Positions 25,592 through 35,019 of a stretch of 64,000 bases of DNA are shown here, one piece after another. Origin of the DNA: Arthrobacter sp. StoSoilB19 (GTDB lineage: Bacteria > Actinomycetota > Actinomycetes > Actinomycetales > Micrococcaceae). The stretch spans positions 558,001-622,000 of the forward strand of contig NZ_AP024650.1 in assembly GCF_019977275.1 (NCBI RefSeq), given 5' to 3'. Position 1 is the stretch's first letter. Each line of letters begins with the position of its first letter. The position numbers and the translations under genes were made by a program. A model generated the notes under the pieces. That model was not told where the DNA came from. It worked only from the letters and a program-made list of their open reading frames with translations, and searched no databases.

Positions 25592-26710
25592 GTGGCCGAC
25601 GACCCGCAGCCAACTGCAGGAATGCCCCAGGAGCCGGTTTTTGAGCCGATCGGCCCGGACGCGGATAAGCGCGGCGGGGAAAGCGCCAACGAGGGCCTGG
25701 ATACCGGCCGTTCCGGGTCTCCACGCCCGGGCTTCGCAAGGACAAGCCTGGTCAAGGGACTGGCCGACTGGCTGGTCAGCCTGACAACCATCCGGTTCTG
25801 GTTTACGGTGGCGGCCGCGGTCCTGTGCACGTGGGCTGCTGCCGGCTCCGTGGTCCTGCTGGCGCCCCTGGGCGGTGGGGCCGGTCGGGAGGTCTTTCCC
25901 ATGCTGGTCTACTCGCTGGCGTCAGCCCTGATGCCGGCGACCGCCACTTTGCCCGCTGTTGCCTGGGGCGTGCGAGCGGAGGTCAGGTTCCGCGGCGTGA
26001 GGGGGCGTACCGGAGGTTTTGCCCTGTTGGCGGTACTGCTGGCCACGGCTTTGCGGGGACTGGTGTTGGCAGCTGTTGTTCTCGGTGTACTGCTGGTGCA
26101 GGCCTGGATCGCGGGCGCTTCGGGGGCAGTGGCGGCCGTTTCTGCGGGCGTCGTCCTGGTGGAGTGCGTGGTGTTCGGTGCCATGGGCGCTGGGCTCTCC
26201 GCATGGGCTGGACGTCGGCGCCTGGCGAATGCCGCCGGCGGGTTGCTGGCCTTGGCCTTTGTGGCAGGGGCCCCGGCCGCAGCCATCGGATTGTTGCCCC
26301 TGGTCCGGGCGGAGGAACGTGTCACGGTGGCGCTGAATGTCGAACGGGCGCGCGACGGAACCCACGTGGCCTTCCGATGCTCCGAGATCGAGGCCGGCAT
26401 CAGCGAGGTTTACCACACCGAGCGTCTGATGTGGCTCCCGGCGCTGAGCCCGCCCGTCCTGTTCCTGATGGCTGGGGCGGAGGCAGACCGCGCCGGCCGG
26501 GTCCTGGGATGGGTGCCCGCAGCGATTCAGGAAGCTGCGGACGGGATGCAAGTGCCATGCGTGCAGGGGCAACCGCGCAGCCGGGACGAGCCCCGGGCGC
26601 CCATGCCCGGGATGGGGCTCCTTGGCCAGGCGGCGATTGCCGGCGCCGTCGTGGCGGGAGGTTACCGCGCAGCGCGGCGCCGCGACGGGGCACGGGGTGA
26701 TCCGGCCTGA
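25592..26710 (+). CDS. Multi-pass membrane protein of unknown function
   Basis: About 372 residues. A hydrophilic, Pro/Asp-rich cytoplasmic start of roughly 60 residues is followed by about six hydrophobic segments: FWFTVAAAVLCTWAAAGSVV, MLVYSLASALMPATATLPAV, GFALLAVLLATALRGLVLAA (continuing into VVLGVLLVQAWIAG), GAVAAVSAGVVLVECVVFGA and NAAGGLLALAFVAGAPAAAI. A soluble loop with two Cys comes next, then a last weak hydrophobic stretch and a basic end. GTG 25592 is chosen because GGAGG lies eight bases upstream; ATG 25577 is the longer option. No transporter signature is recognised. It converges on recR and is divergent from lysC. Confidence 0.6.
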   Translation: MADDPQPTAGMPQEPVFEPIGPDADKRGGESANEGLDTGRSGSPRPGFARTSLVKGLADWLVSLTTIRFWFTVAAAVLCTWAAAGSVVLLAPLGGGAGREVFPMLVYSLASALMPATATLPAVAWGVRAEVRFRGVRGRTGGFALLAVLLATALRGLVLAAVVLGVLLVQAWIAGASGAVAAVSAGVVLVECVVFGAMGAGLSAWAGRRRLANAAGGLLALAFVAGAPAAAIGLLPLVRAEERVTVALNVERARDGTHVAFRCSEIEAGISEVYHTERLMWLPALSPPVLFLMAGAEADRAGRVLGWVPAAIQEAADGMQVPCVQGQPRSRDEPRAPMPGMGLLGQAAIAGAVVAGGYRAARRRDGARGDPA

Positions 26711-26743
26711 AGGGCGTGCTTCGGAAAAACCGGGCGCCTGCGC

Positions 26744-27343
26744 TCAGCCCAGGGCGTTGCGCCGGCCCTCGAAGGCCCGGCCCAGGGTGACTTCGTCCGC
26801 ATACTCCAAGTCACCGCCCACGGGCAGGCCGGAGGCAAGACGGGTGACGGCTATGCCGATCGTCTTGAGCATGCGGGCCAGGTAAGTAGCCGTTGCCTCG
26901 CCCTCAAGGTTGGGATCGGTGGCGATAATCACTTCCTGGATTTCGCCGTCGTTCAACCGTGTGAGCAGCTCGCGGATCCGCAGCTGTTCCGGTCCCACGC
27001 CGGCGATGGGATTGATGGCACCGCCCAGCACGTGGTACCTGCCGCGGAACGAACGGGTGCGCTCCACGGCCAGGACATCCTTGGATTCCTCCACCACGCA
27101 GATGATCGCGGGATCACGGCGCGGGTCGCGGCAGATGTTGCACAGTTCCTGCTCCGTGACATTGCCACAGACCGTACAAAACTTGACCCGCTCCTTGACC
27201 GTGGTGATTGCTTCCACCAGCCGCTTCATATCCTGGGGGTCGGCTTCAAGGATGTGGAACGCCAGCCGCTGTGCGGACTTGGGGCCCACCCCCGGAAGGC
27301 GTCCGAGCTCGTCGATCAGCTCCTGGACAGCACCTTCGTACAC
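26744..27343 (-). CDS. recR: Recombination protein RecR
   Basis: A 199-residue RecFOR-pathway protein that helps load RecA at gapped DNA. It has the helix-hairpin-helix ([24 protein letters not shown]), the four-Cys zinc finger ([20 protein letters not shown]), a Toprim domain ([16 protein letters not shown]...[19 protein letters not shown]) and a Walker-B-like C-terminal part. The GTG start has AGAGGG six bases upstream. It lies 92 bp after dnaX on the same strand, the usual dnaX-recR order. Confidence 0.96.
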   Translation of the reverse strand: MYEGAVQELIDELGRLPGVGPKSAQRLAFHILEADPQDMKRLVEAITTVKERVKFCTVCGNVTEQELCNICRDPRRDPAIICVVEESKDVLAVERTRSFRGRYHVLGGAINPIAGVGPEQLRIRELLTRLNDGEIQEVIIATDPNLEGEATATYLARMLKTIGIAVTRLASGLPVGGDLEYADEVTLGRAFEGRRNALG

Positions 27344-27435
27344 GTTTCCCTCTTTAGTTTGGTGTGGATGGCGGGTGGAACACTCAGTTGGTCATGGCTG
27401 CGGGGCTGCCCGCCGGCGGTCGACCTTGCCGGCCG

Positions 27436-30400
27436 TCAATAGCGTGGCGTGACCGGGCTTCCGTCCAGCGACCGCTCCTCGATCAATTTTCCGCCCAGGA
27501 TGCGTTCCACGGCAGCCCGGCCGAAGACGCCGGACTCCTCGATGGTTTCATCGTCGGCGCTGGGCACGTCCTGGACATAGGCGCTGGGTGCGGACGCGGC
27601 CCTGGCCGGTGCCTTCGCCCGTCCTGCCTCAGCCTCTGGGCTGTTGGACAGCCGCTGGTAGAGGCTTTGCCGCGTTTCAGTCCGTCCGGCCACGGGTGCA
27701 GCCGCCGCCGGCTGGGGACGGGAGGGCGCAACCGCTGCCTTGGCCACCCGGGCGGCTGCCGCCGAGGCCATGGCGAATTCCGGCGCGGGAGCGGAGGCGG
27801 GGGACTGCGCCGGGTAGGATCCCGCGGCGGGCGCGCCGCGACCGGGGCCGGAGACTGCACCCGGGGCGGAACCTGCGATGGAACCCGTACTCGAGCCCGA
27901 ACCCCATCCCGCTGCTGCGACAGGGGCAGGGGCAGGGGCCGCGGCCGCGGGTGAAACGGGGATGGAGGGCGGTACCTGGGCTGTTGCAGGGGCGTAATGC
28001 GGAACGTCGGCCTGTGTTCCGATGTTATCGGGTACAGAGCCGGGTGCGGGGTTGGCACCCACGTTGCTCTTGTCTCCGACAACCCAGACGCCGGGGGCCT
28101 GTTCCACAGCCCGTGTCCAGGGATCGTGGGCCGGACCCGCATCTGTGCTGCCGGGCTGGGCAACGGTGTCCGGGGTGGAACCATTGGTTGCTGCCCCCCG
28201 GGGGCGCGCAGCGGCATCACCGCGGGAGCCTGACGGTTCCTGGCTGCCGCCCACTTCGGGGGGTGGTGGCGTTGCCCGGTTGCCGGACGGCGTGGCGGGC
28301 ACCCAGTCCATCGGGGGTTCCTCATCCAGCGGGGGAGCGTCCTCATCCCGCGGCGGGCCCCAGTCGTCGTCGGAGTAGGAGTAGTCGCCACCCGCCGACG
28401 GGTAGGGGGATTGGCCGGCGTCCGGGCCAGAGGCGCCGGCGGCTGATCCCGGGCCCTGGGCGCCGGGACGGGAGGGCTGTGCGTCCCCGTGGCCGCGCAC
28501 GCCGGCGTCGGTCACCGGACCTGCGCCTGGAGAGCCGGCCACAGCGGGAGTACCCTCCGGTACGGCTTCCGGGCTTGCGGCAACAGCTGTGCTCCCGGAG
28601 CTTCTGCCAACAGCGGAACCCTGGGCAGGCACCGGGTTCCGGGCAGCGGCGGGGCTCTCAGGGCTTCCGCCCGCCGGAGCCGCGGGTGGGGCGGCTGTGG
28701 GAGCCTGCGCCGGCGGGACAGGCTGCGCGGGGGCAGGAGCAAGCCCCCAGGCAACGTCAGCTGAAGTGGCCGGAACCACCGGGCTGGACGGCGCTTTTGG
28801 GTTTGGCACAGAGCTCGTTTGGCTGGTGCCGCCGGAAACCGCGTTGATCTGGCAGTCGATGCCGACGGTCTTGTGGATGGCCTGGCGCAGGTTGTCCGAG
28901 TGGTCCGCCCTCCCAAAGGCGCCCGCGAGTCCCGGCGTGGTGAAGGACAAGGTCACAACACTGCCGTCGAAGGCGCTGACCTGCGCGTTGGGCTCAACGA
29001 GGGCCCAGGTGCTGCGCTTGATTTTGGACAGTGCCTGCAGGACATCCGGCCACGCCCTGCGGAGGACCTCCACGTCACCCATGGCCGCGGGAGCCGCAGG
29101 GGCGGGCCTGGCGGGCGCCTCCTGGTGCGGCGACGGCACCGCTGCCTGGGCGGAAGCCTGCCGGTCCTCCGGAGACCGGGATGCGGCAATGGCTGGCGTT
29201 GCTGCGTTGCTTGGCGGCGCGGCATTGGCTTGCGGTGCTGCGCTGCTGGACGGCACGGCATTGCTTTGGGGCGCTGCGTTACTTTGGGGCGCTGCCTGGC
29301 CGGTGCGTGCGGCGGCGGGGCGCTCCGGTGTCCCGAGGCGCGCCGGGTCCTCGACAGGCCAGTCATTGGTGCTTACCCGCGGCGGTGTCAGCGGGCTCCG
29401 GGGCGCGTCAGTGCCAGGCCGGGCGGGCGCGGCCTGGGCCGGAATGGACTCGGCAGCGCCGGGCCGGGTGGGTTCGGATGGCGTGGGGACGGCTTGGGCC
29501 TGTGACTGTGGTGCCGCCTGAACGGAAGGGCCGGCCGCCACCGCTGGGTGCAGGGGCTCGGGCGAGGAGGTGCCCGGGGTGGCGGCGGAAGTTGCGGCTG
29601 CCGGCACTGCCGTTGCGGGAGCAGCCTGGGCCGCCGGAGCGGTGACGTCGTTCCCTGTGTAGTTGAGCCGCCGCTCCACCCGGTCAATGCGGGCCGCCAT
29701 GCCGCGCTCATTCTGTTCCGAGCTGGGCAGCAGGATCCGGGCACACAGCAGTTCCAGGTGCAGCCGCGGGGACGTGGCTCCGGTCATTTCGGTCAGGGCC
29801 GTGTTGGTGACATCCGCGGCCCGCGAGAGTTCGGCGGCGCCAAGGTTGTGGGCCTGGTTCTGCAGGCGGGCGATCTGGTCCGCGGGCATTCCCCGAAGGA
29901 TGGCGTGCGCACTTTCGGGCATGGCCTGGACAATGATCAGGTCCCGGAAGCGCTCCAGCAGGTCCTCCACGAACCGGCGGGGATCGTGCCCGGTCTGGAT
30001 GACCCGGTCCACGGCGCGGAAGACTGTGGCGGCGTCGGAGGCGGCCACGGCCTCCACGACGTCGTCCAGCAGCGAGGCATGGGTGTAGCCCAGCAGTGCA
30101 ACGGCGAGCTCATAGTCCAGTCCATGGGGTCCGGCGCCTGCCATGAGCTGGTCCAGGACGGAGAGCGAATCACGGACAGAGCCGCCGCCGGCCCGGATGA
30201 CCAGTGACAGGACGCCGGGGGCGACGGGAACGTTTTCCTGGCGGCACAGGAGCTCAAGGTAAGCCATCAGCGGCTCGGGCGGCACCAACCGGAAGGGGTA
30301 GTGGTGGGTCCGGGAGCGGATGGTTCCGATGACCTTGTCCGGCTCTGTGGTGGCAAAGATGAACTTGATGTGTTCCGGCGGCTCTTCGACGATCTTCAGC

Positions 30401-30825
30401 AGGGCGTTGAACCCGGCGGAGGTGACCATGTGGGCTTCGTCGATGATGAAGATCTTGTAGCGGTCCCGCACCGGGGCGTAGGTGGCGCGCTCGCGGAGGT
30501 CCCGCGCGTCGTCAACACCGCCGTGGCTCGCCGCGTCAATCTCGATGACGTCAAGGGAACCGGAACCGCCGCGGGCCAGCTCAACGCAGCTGGGGCAGGT
30601 TCCGCAGGGGGTGTCCGTAGGGCCCTGGGCGCAGTTGAGGCAGCGTGCCAGGATGCGGGCGGACGTGGTCTTGCCGCAGCCCCTGGGGCCGGAAAAGAGG
30701 TAGGCGTGGTTGACCCGGTTTTTCCGCAAAGCCGTCATCAACGGCTCGGTGACATGCTCCTGCCCGATAACGTCAGCGAACGAGTCGGGACGGTATCTGC
30801 GGTACAGGGCGGTAGTAACTGTCAC
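27436..30825 (-). CDS. dnaX: DNA polymerase III subunit gamma/tau
   Basis: The clamp-loader ATPase that opens the sliding clamp at the replication fork. The N-terminal AAA+ module has Walker A GPRGCGKT (46-53), the zinc-binding Cys cluster CLNC...CGTCPSC, Walker B IIDEAHMV and a sensor region (FIFATTEPDKVIGTIRSRT). Domain III follows to about residue 380. The remaining 700 or so residues are Ala/Pro/Ser-rich linker with an embedded alpha/beta stretch (VLRRAWPDVLQALSKIKR) typical of actinobacterial tau. At 1129 residues it is long for the family. GTG 30825 has no strong ribosome site, but TAGGGT seven bases upstream suggests a leaderless mRNA. It follows the SRP RNA gene on the same strand. 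Confidence 0.95.
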   Translation of the reverse strand: MTVTTALYRRYRPDSFADVIGQEHVTEPLMTALRKNRVNHAYLFSGPRGCGKTTSARILARCLNCAQGPTDTPCGTCPSCVELARGGSGSLDVIEIDAASHGGVDDARDLRERATYAPVRDRYKIFIIDEAHMVTSAGFNALLKIVEEPPEHIKFIFATTEPDKVIGTIRSRTHHYPFRLVPPEPLMAYLELLCRQENVPVAPGVLSLVIRAGGGSVRDSLSVLDQLMAGAGPHGLDYELAVALLGYTHASLLDDVVEAVAASDAATVFRAVDRVIQTGHDPRRFVEDLLERFRDLIIVQAMPESAHAILRGMPADQIARLQNQAHNLGAAELSRAADVTNTALTEMTGATSPRLHLELLCARILLPSSEQNERGMAARIDRVERRLNYTGNDVTAPAAQAAPATAVPAAATSAATPGTSSPEPLHPAVAAGPSVQAAPQSQAQAVPTPSEPTRPGAAESIPAQAAPARPGTDAPRSPLTPPRVSTNDWPVEDPARLGTPERPAAARTGQAAPQSNAAPQSNAVPSSSAAPQANAAPPSNAATPAIAASRSPEDRQASAQAAVPSPHQEAPARPAPAAPAAMGDVEVLRRAWPDVLQALSKIKRSTWALVEPNAQVSAFDGSVVTLSFTTPGLAGAFGRADHSDNLRQAIHKTVGIDCQINAVSGGTSQTSSVPNPKAPSSPVVPATSADVAWGLAPAPAQPVPPAQAPTAAPPAAPAGGSPESPAAARNPVPAQGSAVGRSSGSTAVAASPEAVPEGTPAVAGSPGAGPVTDAGVRGHGDAQPSRPGAQGPGSAAGASGPDAGQSPYPSAGGDYSYSDDDWGPPRDEDAPPLDEEPPMDWVPATPSGNRATPPPPEVGGSQEPSGSRGDAAARPRGAATNGSTPDTVAQPGSTDAGPAHDPWTRAVEQAPGVWVVGDKSNVGANPAPGSVPDNIGTQADVPHYAPATAQVPPSIPVSPAAAAPAPAPVAAAGWGSGSSTGSIAGSAPGAVSGPGRGAPAAGSYPAQSPASAPAPEFAMASAAAARVAKAAVAPSRPQPAAAAPVAGRTETRQSLYQRLSNSPEAEAGRAKAPARAASAPSAYVQDVPSADDETIEESGVFGRAAVERILGGKLIEERSLDGSPVTPRY

Positions 30826-30882
30826 AGAGAAAACCCTACCAATCCGGGCCGACATCATGCCGCCCTGTGGGGGAATAGTAAA

Positions 30883-30971
30883 GACCCCCCATGCACCCGC
30901 CAGAGCCCGTCTACCCTTGCTACCTTCCGGTCCTGGGGGAGTTCAACAGGATGACGCCACATGAGGGGCCG
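30883..30971 (-). ncRNA. ffs: Signal recognition particle RNA (4.5S, small bacterial type)
   Basis: On the minus strand the conserved SRP domain IV is clear: CAGGACCGGAAGGTAGCAAGG, with the GGAA tetraloop region and the asymmetric loop that binds Ffh M domain. The ends pair: CCCCTCATG near the 5' end with CATGGGGGG near the 3' end. About 89 nt in all, so the short form lacking an Alu domain. A -10 box (TAAAGT, 30978-30983) is placed for a start at about 30971. dnaX begins about 60 bp downstream. Confidence 0.88.
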
Positions 30972-30977
30972 CGAGCT

Positions 30978-31006
30978 ACTTTACCCGAACATCCGGCTCG
31001 ACTCGA
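30978..31006 (-). promoter_or_regulatory. Promoter of the SRP RNA gene
   Basis: On the minus strand TAAAGT (30978-30983) is a -10 box about seven bases before the RNA 5' end. TCGAGT (31001-31006) lies 17 bp further up as a weak -35. The pairing of the RNA ends supports this start. Confidence 0.55.
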
Positions 31007-31365
31007 ATCGGCCGTCGCCTGCTTCCCGGAGCCCGCTTCTGGGGAACAACACAGTGCCGGAAGCTATTCAGACGGCGGTCTTCATTGCTTATCCCACCGG
31101 CAGCCGCGATCATTGGTATGTACACCGATTGGGGCAATCTCAAGGTTGTGAGCTGCGTGGCCTGGCTGAACGGGACGGACCCGGCAGCTCAACGGTGCAT
31201 CGGGGAATGGGCGCGTTGGGGGCGTCCATTTCCAGCTTAAGGGCGATGCGCAGGCGTCTCCGGGCACGGGCAGGGGAGCGCGGAAATCCTGCTCCGAACA
31301 GCCCAATTGGGCGATGCGGAAAAGTTCAGGTAATCTAATACCTGCTTTTGATTCAGAAGCAGTTG
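31007..31365. other. Intergenic region between SRP RNA promoter and tRNA-Ser: no gene seen
   Basis: About 360 bp between the divergent SRP RNA and tRNA genes. Open frames here are short and lack coding character or ribosome sites. TTGGGC (31307-31312) and TAATCT (31332-31337) could be promoter elements for the tRNA, but the spacing of 19 bp is long. A small hairpin CTGCTTT/AGAAGCAG lies just before the tRNA. Confidence 0.5.
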
Positions 31366-31449
31366 GAGAATTCGCCTAGCGGCCTATGGCGCACGCCTGG
31401 AACGCGTGTTGGGTTAACGCCCTCGGGGGTTCAAATCCCCCATTCTCCG
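31366..31449 (+). tRNA. tRNA-Ser (anticodon GGA)
   Basis: A class II tRNA. The acceptor GGAGAAT pairs with ATTCTCC, discriminator G. The anticodon arm CACGC-CTGGAAC-GCGTG gives anticodon GGA (reads UCC/UCU). A long variable arm follows, then the T arm GGGGG-TTCAAAT-CCCCC. CCA is not encoded. It lies close to the SRP RNA gene and dnaX. Confidence 0.95.
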
Positions 31450-31455
31450 CCGGTT

Positions 31456-31492
31456 AAGAACCCGGCCCCGGTGATTCCGGGGCCGGGTTCTT
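31456..31492. terminator. Hairpin terminator after tRNA-Ser and the MpaB-like gene
   Basis: A perfect 16-bp stem (31456-31471 with 31477-31492) with a five-base loop, AA at the left and TT at the right. It serves the tRNA on one strand and the converging oxygenase gene on the other. Confidence 0.8.
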
Positions 31493-31532
31493 GCGTTTCC
31501 TCCGTCATGGGCTCGTGGTCGTGGACCCCCCC

Positions 31533-32468
31533 CTAGGCCATGTCCGCCAAAGGCTCGCCCAGCCGCCTCAGGCGCTGCCTCGCAGCCAGTTCGCTGGGAC
31601 CCATCCGCCGGCGAAGCCCGCCCAGGGCAAGATGGACGACGCCGAGCACCACCTTTGTGCCCAGCCTCACGGGCAGGGGGAAGGGGCCCAGCCGTGGAAC
31701 GGAAAGCCCGAGCATCTGGCGGTACCGGGGTTCCAAGCTGTAGACGGCGGCCGCAAACAGGATCCGGTAACCGGGCTTCAGCAGGGGATGCAGCGGAGCG
31801 TTGCGGATGAACTGAACCGTTTCCTTCACCCTGTCGTCCGCGCGCAGGACGCCCTGCGTGTACCACTGGTCCAGCTGGCCGCGCATCTCCGCCTCGGTCA
31901 GCGGCGGGTTGTCCACTCCCACCAGCCGCCCGGCCTGGGCCCACTCCCGGACGTAGGCGTCCGGGCCGCCAGGAATGGGTCCGCCCCAGATCTTATGGGC
32001 TGCCAGGAAGCCATCCGTGAAGGCGATATGGATCCAGCCGGCCAGCCCGGAGTCGTTGGCACTGTAGGTGCGTGTGCCGCCGTCGTTGTCTTTGTAGGTG
32101 CCCTGGACCGGCTCATGGAGCCGGCGGACACGCCGTGTTGCCTCCTCCGCGGCCGCCGTTGAGCCGTATGTCACCGTGAAGATCCACCGGATGGTGTTGG
32201 CCAGCCGGCGCAAGGGGTCTTCCCGGAAGTTGGAGTGTTCGTGCACTCCCGCCAGGGCACCGGGGTGCAGCGACTGCATGAGCAGTGTCCGGATCCCGCC
32301 AACGATCGGCGTCATGGAGCCATGGACTGCCCAGACGGCCGAGCCGGGCAGGTGGTAGCCGGCGTCGTCGCCTTCCGCCAGCCGCAGCGACCAGTCCGGT
32401 GGTGCATCAGCCTTCCCTGAAAAGGTCTTCTTGATTTCGTCCTGCCATGTACGAAGGACATTGCGCAT
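31533..32468 (-). CDS. MpaB/latex-clearing-type oxygenase domain protein (DUF2236)
   Basis: A 311-residue protein of the MpaB/DUF2236 family. Members include haem-b rubber oxygenase Lcp and a fungal mycophenolic-acid enzyme that cleaves a prenyl chain. Typical stretches: MTPIVGGIRTLLMQSLHPGALAGV with the conserved His-Pro, FREDPLRRLANTIRWIFTVTYG, LHEPVQGTYKD and WIHIAFTDGFLAAHKIWGG. The conserved Arg and His fit haem binding in Lcp, but the haem and the substrate are not proven here. No Tat or Sec signal is visible, so it is probably cytoplasmic. The ATG at 32468 has no convincing ribosome site (GCAACAAT stretch upstream). Confidence 0.8.
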   Translation of the reverse strand: MRNVLRTWQDEIKKTFSGKADAPPDWSLRLAEGDDAGYHLPGSAVWAVHGSMTPIVGGIRTLLMQSLHPGALAGVHEHSNFREDPLRRLANTIRWIFTVTYGSTAAAEEATRRVRRLHEPVQGTYKDNDGGTRTYSANDSGLAGWIHIAFTDGFLAAHKIWGGPIPGGPDAYVREWAQAGRLVGVDNPPLTEAEMRGQLDQWYTQGVLRADDRVKETVQFIRNAPLHPLLKPGYRILFAAAVYSLEPRYRQMLGLSVPRLGPFPLPVRLGTKVVLGVVHLALGGLRRRMGPSELAARQRLRRLGEPLADMA

Positions 32469-32603
32469 GAGATATTGTTGCCCATTTCTGCAGGGGCACC
32501 GCGACCAACCTCCTGAGCAGCGGAAACTCCCAACCCCCTAACGCCCGCAAAAAACCCGCAATGTGCACCCATGGGGTTTCCACCCCTGCGGTGCTGTGGT
32601 CCC

Positions 32604-34295
32604 ATGGGACATACCGTCGAGACAACGGGCGGCAGGCCACGACGTGGAGTCAGTCACTTGGGCAAGAATCCAGCGCCCGGCACCAGAAAGCCGGCCCAGC
32701 GTAGCTTTCCCCCCGTTGCACGCGCCGTCGCCGCGGCGGGGGTGCTGGCGGCGTCCGTTTATGCCGTCAACCTTTCTGCCGGCCCGGCAGGGCCCGTGCA
32801 GTGGACGGGATCAGTTGCGGGCACCGGGACCGAGGGTGCTGCAGTCCCCGGCGGAACATCCGGCGGGAACAGCATCGAGGAAGCGCAAAGGGAACCCGGT
32901 CCGCCGGCGTCGGACCAGGTCGGCGCCGGCGCCCTTCCGCCGGCCATCCTGTCCAGTCCTATGGTCACCCTGGCCTTCCCACATACGGCGATAGGAAGTA
33001 CGGGCGCAGATGCCCCGGCGGCCCTGACAGTAGGGCCGGCGGGCACGGGCAGGCCCGGAGCCGGCTTTTTGATGGCCCCGCTTCAGCTCCTCGAGCCGAG
33101 TTCGCCGTTCGGCTTCCGGGTCAGCCCGATCAGCGGGACTGCTGGTGATTTCCATCTGGGGCAGGATTATGCAGCGGCCTGCGGCATGCCCGTCCACGCA
33201 GCCGACGCCGGTGTTGTACGGGCGGCCGGATGGCATCCCTGGGGCGGCGGCAACCGTGTGGAGATCGATCATGGCGACGGCCTCATCACCACCTACAACC
33301 ACCTTGAGTCCATCGGCGTCCATACGGGCGATACAGTGCAGGCAGGCCAAGTCATCGCGCGCGTTGGTACCACCGGATGGTCCACGGGCTGCCACCTGCA
33401 TTTCGAGGCCATCCTGAACGGGCGGTATACAAACCCCCTCAGATGGAGCTTCCTGCAGCTCCGCACTTTGAACTGGGCCCTTCCTGCCGACATGGTCTCC
33501 TATGCGCCCGGCCAGGGGCTGTCTGCCGGCAGGATCAGCTGGACCATCCCCCTCCGGGTGGATCCGGGCGGAGAAATCCCCGCTGCCGGGCTGCAGGTTT
33601 CACCCTTCCCGCCACTCCTGCCGCTTGCACCGGCACCTGCGCCCTCGGAGGCGACGGGTGTAGTGCTTGCGCCCCCTGACGCGCAATTGACGACGACGGC
33701 CCCGCCACCCGCTGAACCTTCGGGGAGTGCTGCGTCGCCGTCGCCCACGGACCCCGCGCCCGGCCCGTCGCCGTCGCCGACCGACCCGGCAACTCCGACG
33801 GCCTCGCCGAGTGATCCAACTGCCTCGCCCAGCCCGACGCCGTCGCCGACTGACCCGGCAACTTCAACGTCAACTCCGACGGCCTCACCCAGCCCGACGC
33901 CGTCGCCGTCGCCGTCGCCCAGTGACCCTGGTCCAACTCCGACGCCGACTGAACCATCGCCCACCGCTCCAGCGGCCGCTACCCCAACCCCGGCGCAGAC
34001 AACCCTCGAACCGACCCCAACCCCGAGCCCGGCGCAGACAACCCTCGAACCGACCCCAACCCCGAGCCCGGCGCAGACAACCCTCGAACCGACACCAACC
34101 CCGACCCCAACCCCGAGCCCCACGCCAACCCCAACCCCGGCGCAGACAACCCTCGAACCGACACCAACCCCGACCCCAACCCCGAGCCCCACGCCAACCC
34201 CAACCCCGGCGCCTCCGCCGGCAGAACCCGAGCCCACGGCAACCACCTCGTCAACCATGACGCCAAGCGCGACGGCCACCACCCCGGCGGCCTAG
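32604..34295 (+). CDS. Exported M23-family peptidase with Pro/Thr/Ser repeat tail
   Basis: About 563 residues. The N-terminus is basic, with a hydrophobic segment ([25 protein letters not shown]) as signal or anchor. Then a linker and an M23 lysostaphin-type domain: [17 protein letters not shown] with the zinc His and Asp, [26 protein letters not shown], and GCHLHFE with the second His pair. It would cut peptidoglycan cross-bridges. The last 180 or so residues are Pro-Thr-Ser repeats, including 13- and 23-residue tandem units, probably a wall-spanning stalk. The start is uncertain: ATG 32604 has no clear ribosome site, while TTG 32658 follows GTGGAG by eight bases. Confidence 0.85.
   Translation: MGHTVETTGGRPRRGVSHLGKNPAPGTRKPAQRSFPPVARAVAAAGVLAASVYAVNLSAGPAGPVQWTGSVAGTGTEGAAVPGGTSGGNSIEEAQREPGPPASDQVGAGALPPAILSSPMVTLAFPHTAIGSTGADAPAALTVGPAGTGRPGAGFLMAPLQLLEPSSPFGFRVSPISGTAGDFHLGQDYAAACGMPVHAADAGVVRAAGWHPWGGGNRVEIDHGDGLITTYNHLESIGVHTGDTVQAGQVIARVGTTGWSTGCHLHFEAILNGRYTNPLRWSFLQLRTLNWALPADMVSYAPGQGLSAGRISWTIPLRVDPGGEIPAAGLQVSPFPPLLPLAPAPAPSEATGVVLAPPDAQLTTTAPPPAEPSGSAASPSPTDPAPGPSPSPTDPATPTASPSDPTASPSPTPSPTDPATSTSTPTASPSPTPSPSPSPSDPGPTPTPTEPSPTAPAAATPTPAQTTLEPTPTPSPAQTTLEPTPTPSPAQTTLEPTPTPTPTPSPTPTPTPAQTTLEPTPTPTPTPSPTPTPTPAPPPAEPEPTATTSSTMTPSATATTPAA
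33992..34207 (+). repeat. Tandem repeats 2 x 39 bp then 2 x 69 bp inside the M23 peptidase gene
   Basis: Two copies of a 39-bp unit (33992-34030, 34031-34069) are followed by two copies of a 69-bp unit (34070-34138, 34139-34207). All start GGCGCAGACAACCCTCGAAC. They encode [13 protein letters not shown] and a longer [10 protein letters not shown]... version. They are almost identical at DNA level, so the number of copies may vary between strains. Confidence 0.92.
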
Positions 34296-34347
34296 GAAAT
34301 CTTCACTTTGGACCCGTACGGTGGGACCTCGGCAACGAACTGACCAT

Positions 34348-34860
34348 ATGAGCAACCTTCCGCAGACCCGACGGCATGCGCCGCTGTATCCCATCCCGCT
34401 GGTCCTCAACGACGGCACCCGGACGGACTTCAGCCAGTTCAAGGGAAAAGTGGTGTTGGTGGTCAACGTGGCCTCCAACTGCGGCTTCACCCCCCAGTAC
34501 GCCGGATTGGAGGCCCTTTACGAGAAGTTCCGGGACCGCGGATTCGAGGTCCTGGGCGTTCCGTGCAACCAGTTCGCAGGGCAGGAGCCCGGAACCGACC
34601 GCGACATCGCGGAGTTCTGCGAACGCAATTTCGGGGTCACGTTCCCGCTCACCGCCAAGGCCGATGTCCGGGGCAGGAATCAGCACCCGCTCTACACCGA
34701 GCTCACCAAGTTCAAAACGGGGCTGCTGCCGGGGCTGGTGAAGTGGAATTTCGAGAAGTTCCTGGTTAACCGCGACGGCGAGGTGGTGGCCCGCTTTGCC
34801 CCCACCGTTGAACCGGACTCGGCCGAGGTCATCGACGCGGTCGAGCAGGAGCTCGGATAA
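34348..34860 (+). CDS. Glutathione peroxidase-family thiol peroxidase
   Basis: A 170-residue thioredoxin-fold peroxidase. The peroxidatic Cys45 is in NVASNCGFTPQY (Cys, not selenocysteine), followed by the YEKFRDRGFEVLGVPCNQFAGQEPG block with the catalytic Gln and the FPLTAKADVRG and KWNFEKFLVNRDG blocks with the Trp-Asn. Such bacterial members generally use thioredoxin rather than glutathione; the second Cys (in GVPCNQF) and Cys in IAEFCERN could supply the resolving thiol. ATG 34348 was chosen by family length; a GTG 27 bases upstream is possible. It follows the M23 gene by 52 bp on the same strand. Confidence 0.92.
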   Translation: MSNLPQTRRHAPLYPIPLVLNDGTRTDFSQFKGKVVLVVNVASNCGFTPQYAGLEALYEKFRDRGFEVLGVPCNQFAGQEPGTDRDIAEFCERNFGVTFPLTAKADVRGRNQHPLYTELTKFKTGLLPGLVKWNFEKFLVNRDGEVVARFAPTVEPDSAEVIDAVEQELG

Positions 34861-35019
34861 ACGCGGTCTGGCCGAACCGGGTCTGCAAAAGCGCAGTTCT
34901 TCCAACTTTTTCCACATCAGCTCCGGCGATTTACCCCAAGTTTGCCAAATGTCTGATTGGATAAATATTACTGAAGGGTACAAGGGAAGAACGGCTTCCC
35001 ACCGACCATAGAGGTAGCA

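Noticed and set aside
27588..29521. Long frames opposite the dnaX tail
   Set aside because: Arg/Pro/Gly-rich shadows of the Ala/Pro-rich tau linker; no ribosome sites or domains.
30990..31338. 125-codon frame between SRP RNA and tRNA-Ser
   Set aside because: Its start lies within the SRP RNA gene, codon pattern is not coding-like, and no family is recognised.
32469..32660. Possible c-di-AMP (ydaO) riboswitch before the M23 peptidase
   Set aside because: Actinobacterial wall hydrolases often carry one, and CCCATGGGG is present, but the conserved CAGCTAACC-type 3' part is missing.
33992..34207. CRISPR-like repeats
   Set aside because: Repeats are contiguous, in frame, and encode Pro/Thr units; no spacers.
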